From Acidobacteriota bacterium (GTDB lineage: Bacteria > Acidobacteriota > Vicinamibacteria > Vicinamibacterales > UBA8438), in NCBI GenBank assembly GCA_011523845.1, contig WTFV01000217.1, forward strand, positions 1-53,675: 53,675 nt of DNA, read 5' to 3'. The notes beneath the pieces are model-generated. The model was not told where the DNA came from. It saw only the letters and a program-made list of their open reading frames with translations, and searched no databases. Of the stretch, positions 25,809-33,492 are shown piece after piece. Both the position numbers and the translations under genes were made by a program. Position 1 is the stretch's first letter; every line of letters starts with the position of its first letter.

Positions 25809-28598
25809 TTACGCGCACCCGCTCGTCGCGCCGCAGTTGACGCACTTGTAGCAGGCGCCGTTGCGGATCATGATGGCGCCGCACGTCGAGCACGGCGGCG
25901 CGTCCTCGTCGTTCTTGATCGCGTAGGTCACGGCCTGCGAGCCGTTCTGCCCTGCACGCGCGGCGGGCGCGTCCGTCGGGATCGCCTCGCCGAAGGTCAA
26001 CTGCTCGCCGGTCTCGGCCGCGACCTCGCCGCTGACGTTGACCCCCGCGTGGAACTGCGCCTCCGGCGAGAGGAACTTGGTCGCCAGCCAGCGGAAGACG
26101 TAGTCGACGATCGACTTGGCCACCCGTACGTCGGGGTTCTTCGTCAGGCCCGCCGGCTCGAAGCGCACGTGGCTGAACTTGTCGACGAGGACCTGCAGCG
26201 GCACGCCGTACTGCAGCGAGTAGGAGACCGCCTGCGCGAACGCGTCGGCGAAGCCGGAGATGGTCGATCCCTCCTTGGCCATCACCAGGAAGATCTCGCC
26301 CGGCGAGCCGTCCTCGAACAGCCCGACGGTGATGTAGCCCTCGTGCCCGGCGATGTCGAACTTGTGGGTGATGGCGTCCCGCTCGTCCGGCAGCTTGCGG
26401 CGCACCGGCTGGCCGGCCGCAGCCACGGCCTCTTCACTTGTCTGCTTGGCCGTGTTGAGTGGCTGCGTTCGCTTGCTGCCATCCCGGTAGATCGACACCG
26501 CCTTCGTGCCGAGCCGCCACGCGTCGAGGTAGGCGCGCTCGACGTCCTCGACCGTCGCCTCGTTGGGCACGTTGATGGTCTTCGAGATGGCCCCGGAGAT
26601 GAACGGCTGCACCGCGCCGATCATCTTCAGGTGTCCCGTGTAGTGGATGAACCGCGAGCCCTTGGCCGGCTTGAAGGCGCAGTCGAATACCGGCAGGTGG
26701 GCGGGATCGAGGTGCGGCGCGTCCTCGATGGTGTCGTGCTCGTCGATGTACTGCACGATGGTGTTGATCCGGTCGTCCGGATAGCCGAGACGGGCGAGGG
26801 CAATCGGCACGGTCTGGTTCACGATCTGCATCAGGCCGCCGCCGACGAGCCGCTTGTACTTCACCAGCGCGATGTCCGGCTCCACCCCGGTCGTGTCGCA
26901 GTCCATCATGAAGCCGATGGTGCCGGTCGGTGCGAGCACCGTGGCCTGCGCATTGCGGAATCCGTGCTTCTCGCCGAGCTCGACGCAGTCGTTCCACGAC
27001 TCGCCGGCGGCGCGGTACAGATCCGCCGGCACGTGCGCGCTGGAGATGTCCTTGATCGCACCGCGGTGCTTGCGCATGACGCGCAGGAACGGCTGCTCGT
27101 TCTTCGAGTAGCCGGCGAACGGCCCGCCGCAGTCGCGCGCGATACGCGCCGACTGCGCGTAGGCCTCGCCGGTCATCACCGCGGTGATGGCCGCCGCGTA
27201 GTCACGCCCCTCGTCGCTGTCGTACGGCACCCCGCGGGACATCAGCAGGGCGCCCAGGTTGGCATAGCCGAGACCCAGCGGGCGGTAGTCGTGGCTGTTG
27301 CGCCCGATCGCCTCCGTCGGGTAGCTGGCGTTCCCCACGATGACCTCCTGGGCGGTGATCAGCGTGCGCACCGCCGCGCGGAACGTCTCGACGTCGAACT
27401 CGCCCGGCTCGTGCGGCTTCAGGAACTGCATCAGGTTCAGCGAGGCGAGGTTGCACGCCGAATCGTCCAGGAACATGTACTCCGAGCAGGGATTCGAGGC
27501 GTTGATCCGGGCCGTGTTCGGGCAGGTGTGCCAGTCGTTGACGGTGGTGTCGAACTGCATGCCGGGATCGCCGCAGACGTGCGTTCCCTCCGCCACCGCC
27601 CGCATCAGGTCGCGCGCTCGAAGCGTGTCCATGACCCGACGGTCGCCGTGGACCGCGCGCGTCCGCCACTCGCCGTCGTCCAGCACGGCGCGCATGAACT
27701 CGTCCGGGACGCGCAGGCTGTTGTTGGAGTTCTGGAAGAACACGGAGTTGTACGCGGGGCCGGTGAACGAGCCGTCGTAGCCGGCGTCGATCAGCGCCCA
27801 GGCCTTGCGTTCCTCCTCGACCTTGCAGTTGATGAAATCCAGCACGTCGGGATGATCGGCGTTGAGGATGACCATCTTCGCCGCCCGGCGCGTCTTGCCA
27901 CCCGACTTGATGACGCCCGCGAACGCGTCGTAGCCCTTCATGAACGACACCGGACCCGACGCGGTCCCGCCGCCGGCGAGCAGTTCCCGCGACGACCGGA
28001 TCGGCGACAGGTTCGTGCCCGTGCCCGACCCGAACTTGAATAGCATCCCCTCGGTCCTCGCCAGCGTGAGGATGGACTCCATGGTGTCCTCGACCGAGTT
28101 GATGAAGCAGGCCGAGCACTGGGGCGCCTTCTCGAAACCGCAGTTGAACCAGACCGGGCTGTTGAACGCCGCCTTCTGCCGGACCAGGAGGAACTTCAGG
28201 TCGCCGCTGAACGCCTGCAGATCGTCCGCCGAGGCGAAGTACTCCTGCCGATCGGCCCACCCGGTGATCGTGTCCACCACCCGGCCGATCAGTTGGCGGA
28301 CGCTCTTCTCGCGATCCGGCGAGCCGAGCTGGCCGCGGAAGTACTTCGAGACCACGATGTTGGTCGCCTGCTGCGACCAGAAGGCCGGGACCTCCACGCC
28401 GTGCTGCTCGAAGACCACCTCGCCGCGCTCGTTGCCGATCACCGCCGAGCGCGTCTCCCACTCGATCTCGTCGAACGGATCGATGCCCGCGCGGGTGAAC
28501 ATGCGCGGAAACTCGAGGCCCCGCGCCGTCGCACCCGTCGCATCCATGGCCGCGCTCGTCATCTGTGCGGTGGACTCCTGAGCGACGCCTCCTGACAT
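25809..28598 (-). CDS. nrdJ: Adenosylcobalamin-dependent ribonucleotide reductase
   Basis: A 929-residue class II reductase that makes dNTPs from NTPs or NDPs using vitamin B12. NPCSEY at 369-374 provides Asn369, the thiyl-radical Cys371 and Glu373. Cys382 and an N-terminal Cys (161 or 164 in CSACFIN) form the expected redox pair. LAPTGTIGFMMDCDTTGVEP is the family signature. The C-terminus has a zinc-ribbon with CSTC and CYKCVNC. A strong AGAGGGGGG ribosome-binding site precedes the ATG. As a class II enzyme it works with or without oxygen but needs cobalamin. Confidence 0.97.
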   Translation of the reverse strand: MSGGVAQESTAQMTSAAMDATGATARGLEFPRMFTRAGIDPFDEIEWETRSAVIGNERGEVVFEQHGVEVPAFWSQQATNIVVSKYFRGQLGSPDREKSVRQLIGRVVDTITGWADRQEYFASADDLQAFSGDLKFLLVRQKAAFNSPVWFNCGFEKAPQCSACFINSVEDTMESILTLARTEGMLFKFGSGTGTNLSPIRSSRELLAGGGTASGPVSFMKGYDAFAGVIKSGGKTRRAAKMVILNADHPDVLDFINCKVEEERKAWALIDAGYDGSFTGPAYNSVFFQNSNNSLRVPDEFMRAVLDDGEWRTRAVHGDRRVMDTLRARDLMRAVAEGTHVCGDPGMQFDTTVNDWHTCPNTARINASNPCSEYMFLDDSACNLASLNLMQFLKPHEPGEFDVETFRAAVRTLITAQEVIVGNASYPTEAIGRNSHDYRPLGLGYANLGALLMSRGVPYDSDEGRDYAAAITAVMTGEAYAQSARIARDCGGPFAGYSKNEQPFLRVMRKHRGAIKDISSAHVPADLYRAAGESWNDCVELGEKHGFRNAQATVLAPTGTIGFMMDCDTTGVEPDIALVKYKRLVGGGLMQIVNQTVPIALARLGYPDDRINTIVQYIDEHDTIEDAPHLDPAHLPVFDCAFKPAKGSRFIHYTGHLKMIGAVQPFISGAISKTINVPNEATVEDVERAYLDAWRLGTKAVSIYRDGSKRTQPLNTAKQTSEEAVAAAGQPVRRKLPDERDAITHKFDIAGHEGYITVGLFEDGSPGEIFLVMAKEGSTISGFADAFAQAVSYSLQYGVPLQVLVDKFSHVRFEPAGLTKNPDVRVAKSIVDYVFRWLATKFLSPEAQFHAGVNVSGEVAAETGEQLTFGEAIPTDAPAARAGQNGSQAVTYAIKNDEDAPPCSTCGAIMIRNGACYKCVNCGATSGCA

Positions 28599-28744
28599 GC
28601 CCCCCCTCTGCTCCGAGCGCCGCCGTCATCCATGCTCTGCGGACCGGGGCGCGGAACGGCGGCCGAGCACGACCGCTCCGTCCGAACCGGCCCAGTCCGT
28701 GGCGCCCCTCCGAAGCCGGCGCCCCTTGGCGCGCAGGCCGCTCA

Positions 28745-28774
28745 ATCATGCGCCAGTCTCGCTGTGGATGTCAA
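28745..28774 (-). promoter_or_regulatory. Promoter of nrdJ
   Basis: On the minus strand a perfect TTGACA (28774-28769) is followed, after 18 bases, by CATGAT (28750-28745; 4 of 6 matches). Transcription would begin near 28738, leaving a leader of about 140 bases. The -35 overlaps the proximal half of the inverted repeat at 28771-28813. Confidence 0.5.
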
Positions 28775-28813
28775 CATGTAGTATTCCCTTCCCCAGCCCA
28801 CCCTACATGTTGA
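28771..28813. promoter_or_regulatory. Paired operator, candidate NrdR boxes
   Basis: TCAACATGTAG (28771-28781) and CTACATGTTGA (28803-28813) form a perfect 11-base inverted repeat. Each half contains the palindrome ACATGT, and the two centres are exactly 31 bases apart. NrdR, the ribonucleotide-reductase repressor, binds two palindromic boxes about 31-32 bases (three helical turns) apart; the box sequence here departs from the common ACACTATATATAGTGT type. The rest of 28599-29205 holds the nrdJ leader and the dispersed repeats. Confidence 0.5.
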
Positions 28814-28977
28814 TAGCCTGTGGAAACGGTGTTGACAACGTGTGGGCGGCATACGGCTCGAGCCGGAACCCGGTCGCGCCCTGGCCGCGCGGGCGCCTCG
28901 CACCTTCGGCCGGAGTCTGCGCCACGAGCCCGCCGGCGACGCGGAACCGGCGCTGGCGGGGTTCCACCGCGGACTGC

Positions 28978-29195
28978 CAGCGCCGCCAAACCGGTCGCGA
29001 GGCTCCGTGTCCGGCCCCGGCCCACCGCCCCAGGACCCTGCGCCTCGGAACCCGCATCGTTGCGTTCGGCGGCGCAGACTCCTGGCGCGGCCAGACCCGT
29101 CGCGAGGCTCCGCGTCCGGCCTCGGCCCCCACCGCCCCAGGACGACCCTGCGCCGCGGAACTCACTCGGTTGCGTTCGGCGGCGCAAGCTCCTAG
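28978..29195 (+). repeat. Dispersed intergenic repeat, two tandem full copies
   Basis: Copy A (28978-29082) and copy B (29085-29195) share GTCGCGAGGCTCCG, then TCCGGCC, CCACCGCCCCAGGA, CCCTGCGCC, GCGGAACTC/CCGCATCG and TTGCGTTCGGCGGCGCA, ending CTCCTRG. The ends can pair (GCGCCGCC in copy A with GGCGGCGC). Further copies occur at 23182-23250, 41709-41765 and, inverted, 48572-48680. Copy B ends 11 bases before the CPBP start. A degenerate inverted fragment (GGAGTCTGCGCC) lies near 28913. Confidence 0.75.
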
Positions 29196-29205
29196 AGTGG
29201 CCGGC

Positions 29206-30006
29206 ATGGCTGTTCCGGTGCGGGGGCTCGGCCTCGACCAGCCGGCGGACGTTGCGGGCGCCGATTCGGAAACGGATCCGGCCGCACCGGCTCCCGAGGG
29301 ACCGGTCCCCGGCCGTGTCGTGCCGTCGCTCGTCGAGGTGATCCTCTGCTCGGGTTTTCCGACCCAGCTCGTCCTCGCCGGGCTGCTGGCCGCGGCCGGC
29401 TTCGCGGCCCTCGCGCCGACCGGCGAGCCGTCGTACGGCTACATCGTCACCCTCACGTTGCTGGACGTGCTCGTCGTGCTCGGCCTCGTGGTGACCTTCC
29501 TCCACGCGCGCGACGAATCGGTCCGCGAGCTGGTGTTCGGCGCGCGTCCGCCGGAACGCGAAGCGGCCCTCGGCGTGCTGCTCACGCCGCCGATCGTGGT
29601 GGCGGCCATCGGCCTCCTCCTGCTCATCGGATGGCTCGCGCCGGCCCTGCGCAACGTGCCCGACAACCCGTTCGCCGCCATGCTCGCCACGCCGGGCCGT
29701 GCGCTGCTCTTCGCGCTGGTGGTCGTTCTGGCGGGTGGACTCCGCGAGGAGCTGCAGCGGGCGTTCATCCTGCGGCGCTTCGATCAGCACCTCGGCGGCG
29801 GCTGGCTCGGTCTCGTCCTCTTCAGCATCGCATTCGGTCTCGGACACGCCATCCAGGGCTGGGACACGGTCATCGTGACCGGCGCGCTCGGCGCCCTGTG
29901 GGGCGCGCTCTACCTCACCCGCGGCAGCGCGGTCGCCGCGATGGTGAGCCACACCGGCTTCAACCTCACCCAGATAGCGTTGGCCGTCGCCGCCGGGACG
30001 CAGTGA
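29206..30006 (+). CDS. CPBP family intramembrane glutamic endopeptidase
   Basis: A 266-residue membrane protein with about seven hydrophobic segments after a 45-residue Pro/Ala-rich cytoplasmic leader. The catalytic signatures of the CAAX protease/bacteriocin-processing (CPBP, Abi) family are present: EELQR at 181-185, FSIAFGLGH with His214, and a final SHTGFN. These enzymes cleave within membranes; substrates here are unknown. The ATG at 29206 is the first that does not read through the upstream repeats. Confidence 0.88.
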   Translation: MAVPVRGLGLDQPADVAGADSETDPAAPAPEGPVPGRVVPSLVEVILCSGFPTQLVLAGLLAAAGFAALAPTGEPSYGYIVTLTLLDVLVVLGLVVTFLHARDESVRELVFGARPPEREAALGVLLTPPIVVAAIGLLLLIGWLAPALRNVPDNPFAAMLATPGRALLFALVVVLAGGLREELQRAFILRRFDQHLGGGWLGLVLFSIAFGLGHAIQGWDTVIVTGALGALWGALYLTRGSAVAAMVSHTGFNLTQIALAVAAGTQ

Positions 30007-30020
30007 CCCGTCGGTTGGCG

Positions 30021-30608
30021 CTACGGGTCGACCCGCATGATCTCGGCGCGCCGCAGCAGACCGGCAATCCAGTCCTCCACCAGAGCCCCGCGACCGCCCC
30101 AGCGTTCGGTGACGTAGGCCTCGATCCGGATGTCGTCCTCGAGGATCTGCCGCAGGTCCTCCAGCTCGAGTCCGACCGCCGCGAGCACCGCGCCGAACGC
30201 GTCCTCATCGACAAAGCGCGCCCGCACGGCCGCCAGGTAGCCGTCGACGCGCGCCGGGGGAGGCAACGCCTGCCGGAACCGGTTGACCTCGTCCAGCGCG
30301 AGTCGACGTTCGATCAGCCGGTTCAGAGCCGCCGCCTCGCGCGCCGCGGAATCCGGTTCCCGGAGTTCCCACGGTCCGTGCTCGAGCAGCCCGAGATCGA
30401 GAAATGCCCGCACGTCCGAGGCCAGGATGACCTGGCCGGACACCATCGCGAGCACGCGGTCCAGAATCTGCGCGTGCCCGCCGGACAGCCACGGCAGGCT
30501 CGCGAGCGTCAGGCAGACGAGGAGGCGGATGGGCCGGCGGTCAGAACGCCTGCCCGAAGCTGAAGTGCAGCGCCCAGAGCTGCTCCTGTTGCGGGTTGGC
30601 CTCGTCAC
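30021..30608 (-). CDS. SurA N-terminal-domain-like periplasmic protein
   Basis: After a membrane-spanning signal (RPIRLLVCLTLASLPWLSGGHAQ) comes ILDRVLAMVSGQVILASDVRAFL. This matches the start of SurA-type chaperone domains (ILDRIVAVVNGEVIL). A helical region to about residue 195 follows. No parvulin isomerase domain is present, so only the chaperone part remains. The only standard in-frame start is the ATG at 30608, which lies 68 bases inside the Omp85 gene; initiation nearer 30540 would need a rare codon (ATC or CTG). It is last in the tamB-Omp85 operon, consistent with helping outer-membrane proteins fold. Confidence 0.7.
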   Translation of the reverse strand: MTRPTRNRSSSGRCTSASGRRSDRRPIRLLVCLTLASLPWLSGGHAQILDRVLAMVSGQVILASDVRAFLDLGLLEHGPWELREPDSAAREAAALNRLIERRLALDEVNRFRQALPPPARVDGYLAAVRARFVDEDAFGAVLAAVGLELEDLRQILEDDIRIEAYVTERWGGRGALVEDWIAGLLRRAEIMRVDP

Positions 30609-33492
30609 CGAAGAAATGGCGCTCGCCGAGCTTGAAGCCGATGTCGAACCCCAGCGGCCCGACCGGCGAGTTGTAGCGCACCCCGAACCCGGCGCCGCTG
30701 CGGATGCGACCGAGACTCACGTGTTCCACACGATCATAAACGTTGCCGGCGTCGAGGAACGTCACGATGCCGATGGCCGGGGTTACCCGGACTCGCAGCT
30801 CGCTGTTCAGGATGAGCAGCGCGTTGCCGCCCTGGGGGAATCCGTCCTGATCGATCGTACCCCCGGTGAGCGTGCGGGGATGACCGAGACGATCCAGGGC
30901 GAAACCGCGAACCGTGGTGTTCCCGCCCGCGAAGAACCGTTCGCTGATCGGAAGCGAGAGCGCGCTCGCGACCGCCGGCTGCCCGTCGGCGGGCGCCGGC
31001 ATCGCGTCCAGGGACTGCGGAAACCCCCAGGCGACGCCGAGGCGCGCGCCGGTCGCGACGACGATTCCCGGAAGCCCGGGCACCTGGCGATACAGCGACC
31101 CGGAGAGAAAGCTCTTCGAGAAACCGACCTCCGACCCGATCGTCCGCGCCGCCACCTCGGATTCGAACGTCACCAGCGATCCGCGGGACGGATCGACCGG
31201 ATCGTCCCGCGTGTCGAGCACGCGGCTGGCGGTGAACGACGACAGCCGCACGTTGGGGAAGAGACGGTCGACGATGTTCTCGTCCTCGCGGTTCAGCTCG
31301 CGGTTGGACGTATCGTTGTTGCCGAGACGATAGCCGACCGCCGTACCGGTCGCCATCCCCGACGATCGCGTCAGTTGCGCGGTGACGCCACGGCTGAAGA
31401 GGTCGAACCCCGGACGTATCGCCTGCTCGACGAAGCCGGACAGCAGCACGTCCCAGTCGCGGCCGATCGCCCGCGGCTCGCGATAGGTGGCGAGAACCCG
31501 ATACTCGTTGAAGCCGAGCGCGCCGCGGGTCTCCGCCGGCAGGGGCAGGGGCGGATCGTTCTTGCGCCGCACGCTGACGCGCGTGAACAGGTCTATCGAA
31601 CGATTTCTTCCCCACAGGTTGCGGCGGCCGATCTCGAACGAGCCGCGCGGGGCGAACTCTATCCGTTCCACCGCCTGGCTGCCCGCCGCCCGGACCTCCC
31701 GCCGCAGGCGTTGCGACACCTCGAACCCGCCCCCGTAGGCCAGCCGGGTCGCCGCCGCCTCCTCGACCTCGATGATCACGTCGCGCCGGTCGAAGCGACC
31801 GTGACTGAACTCGCGGATGTCGAGTCGCCGAAACATGCCCAGCGCGGTGAGGCGGCGGCGCGTCTCCGCCACGTCGTCCAGTCCGAGCGGCTCGCCGGGG
31901 ATCAGGGTGACCTCGCGCCGAATCGTGGCCGTGTCGACCTGCCGGTTGCCGATGACCAGCACGTGGTCGACGAGCACCTGCCGGCCCTCGGCGATTCGGA
32001 AGACGAGGTCGACCGCGCTCAGGTCGTCGGCGAACCGCGCATCGACCGCCACCCGCGCCTGCTCGTAGCCGTCGTTCAGATAGTGTTCCAGCAGGGCGTC
32101 GCGATCGCGCTCGACCCGCGGCGCGTAGTACGCATCGCCGCTGCGCGCCTCGACCACCTGTCGCAGGGCCGCCGCGGAGCGGGCCGACGCGCCGTCGAGC
32201 TCGACGGACCCGATGACGGTCCGGACCCCCTCTTCAATCGTGATCTCGACGTTCTGCTCGACCGCGTCGCCGCGAGCGCCGGTCTCCGGGTCGCTGAAGG
32301 CGTGCACGGCCCGCACCGTGGCGAACCCCAGACGGCTGTAGTGCTCCTCGATGGCGGCGAGCCCGGCATCGATCTGCCGCAGGACGAGCGGCTCGCCCGC
32401 CGTCACGCCGGCGATGGACAGGACCGTCTCGTCCGCCACCGCCCGGTTCCCACGGACCACGACGCCGCCGACGCGGTACAGCGGCCCGCGCGCGACCCGA
32501 AAGACGATCGAGAGCTGCTCGGCGTCTCCTTCCCGCGTGTGGGTGACCACGGCGTCCCGGTACCCGAGTCCCCGCAGATGCTCGGCGGTCCGCCGATCGG
32601 CATCCTCCAGCAGATCCTCGTCGACGCTCGCTTCGCGGGCGACCGGCACCAGGTCCGCCAGGCGCGCGCCGGGAACCTCGTCCCCCTCGAACGTCACCTC
32701 GATGCGCGGCCCGCGCCGAACCGTCAGGTGGACGTCGACCTCGGTGTCGCTCAATCGCTCGACCCGGTGCGACAGGCGGGCTTCGTAGTAGCCCTGACGC
32801 CGGAGGTCGGCCTCGTAGTCGCCGAGCCGCTGCACGATCTCCGGATCGTCGTACGGCGTCCGGTCGCCCCCCAGCCCGAGCCGGTCACGGATGGCTCCAT
32901 GCGACGCAGGCGGCTCGCCGGCAATGGGCCACCGCCGGACGAACGCGCGCGGCCCGGCCTCGACCGTCATCCGCAGCACGCGCCCCGCCGCGGGTCCGGC
33001 GACCTCGTGCGACACGGACGCGGTGAGGAAACCGCGCTCGGCATAGGCGCCACGCACCGTGTTCTCGACCGCCCCGGCGGCGCTGACGGGGAACGTGTCG
33101 CCGTACCGCTGGGCGACGAGTCGGCGCAACGTCTCCTCCGGAACGCCGCGCGCCCCCGTGAACTCGATCCGGCCGACGGTATCGAGCGACTGCAGCGCAT
33201 AGAGCAGCGCGACGCCGCCGCGGCTGGCGCTGGCGCCGACGTCGACTCCCCGATAGAGCCCCAGACTGATCAGATGCGCCAGCGTCTCGCGCACCTGACG
33301 CATCGAGAGGGGCTCGCCGATGCGGGTCTCGACCAGCTCGCCGACGGTCGCGTCGTCGAGCGGACGGCCATCCACGGCCAACTGCACGTCGACCACGCGC
33401 AGGCCGATGAACCGGTCCACGTCGCGCGCCGCCAGCGCGGGGGCGGCCGGCCAGCACAGGCCGGCGATCAGCGCCAGACTCCATCCACGCAT
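30541..33492 (-). CDS. Omp85-family outer-membrane assembly protein (TamA/BamA)
   Basis: A 983-residue protein: signal peptide (residues 1-21), several POTRA domains (about 28-600), then a 16-strand-type barrel ending in F (SFGQAF). The barrel carries the loop-6 motif VRGF in GGNTTVRGFALDRLG. POTRA features such as VIGNRQVDTATIRREVTLIPGEPL recur. It inserts or assembles beta-barrel proteins in the outer membrane. Position directly after tamB (stop and start share one base, TGATG) argues for TamA, but the length and the high POTRA number are closer to BamA-type paralogues, so no symbol is given. Confidence 0.9.
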   Translation of the reverse strand: MRGWSLALIAGLCWPAAPALAARDVDRFIGLRVVDVQLAVDGRPLDDATVGELVETRIGEPLSMRQVRETLAHLISLGLYRGVDVGASASRGGVALLYALQSLDTVGRIEFTGARGVPEETLRRLVAQRYGDTFPVSAAGAVENTVRGAYAERGFLTASVSHEVAGPAAGRVLRMTVEAGPRAFVRRWPIAGEPPASHGAIRDRLGLGGDRTPYDDPEIVQRLGDYEADLRRQGYYEARLSHRVERLSDTEVDVHLTVRRGPRIEVTFEGDEVPGARLADLVPVAREASVDEDLLEDADRRTAEHLRGLGYRDAVVTHTREGDAEQLSIVFRVARGPLYRVGGVVVRGNRAVADETVLSIAGVTAGEPLVLRQIDAGLAAIEEHYSRLGFATVRAVHAFSDPETGARGDAVEQNVEITIEEGVRTVIGSVELDGASARSAAALRQVVEARSGDAYYAPRVERDRDALLEHYLNDGYEQARVAVDARFADDLSAVDLVFRIAEGRQVLVDHVLVIGNRQVDTATIRREVTLIPGEPLGLDDVAETRRRLTALGMFRRLDIREFSHGRFDRRDVIIEVEEAAATRLAYGGGFEVSQRLRREVRAAGSQAVERIEFAPRGSFEIGRRNLWGRNRSIDLFTRVSVRRKNDPPLPLPAETRGALGFNEYRVLATYREPRAIGRDWDVLLSGFVEQAIRPGFDLFSRGVTAQLTRSSGMATGTAVGYRLGNNDTSNRELNREDENIVDRLFPNVRLSSFTASRVLDTRDDPVDPSRGSLVTFESEVAARTIGSEVGFSKSFLSGSLYRQVPGLPGIVVATGARLGVAWGFPQSLDAMPAPADGQPAVASALSLPISERFFAGGNTTVRGFALDRLGHPRTLTGGTIDQDGFPQGGNALLILNSELRVRVTPAIGIVTFLDAGNVYDRVEHVSLGRIRSGAGFGVRYNSPVGPLGFDIGFKLGERHFFGDEANPQQEQLWALHFSFGQAF

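Noticed and set aside
28599..28740. Cobalamin riboswitch in the nrdJ leader
   Set aside because: The leader is GC-rich and can fold, but I could not find the conserved B12-box or the characteristic GCCACTG element, so it is not called.
28978..29195. CRISPR array
   Set aside because: Only two long, diverged repeats adjoin each other, with no short regular repeats or spacers and no cas genes.
28597..29205. Long N-terminal extension of the CPBP protease
   Set aside because: It reads through the nrdJ promoter region and two repeat copies; the ATG at 29206 gives a normal family length.
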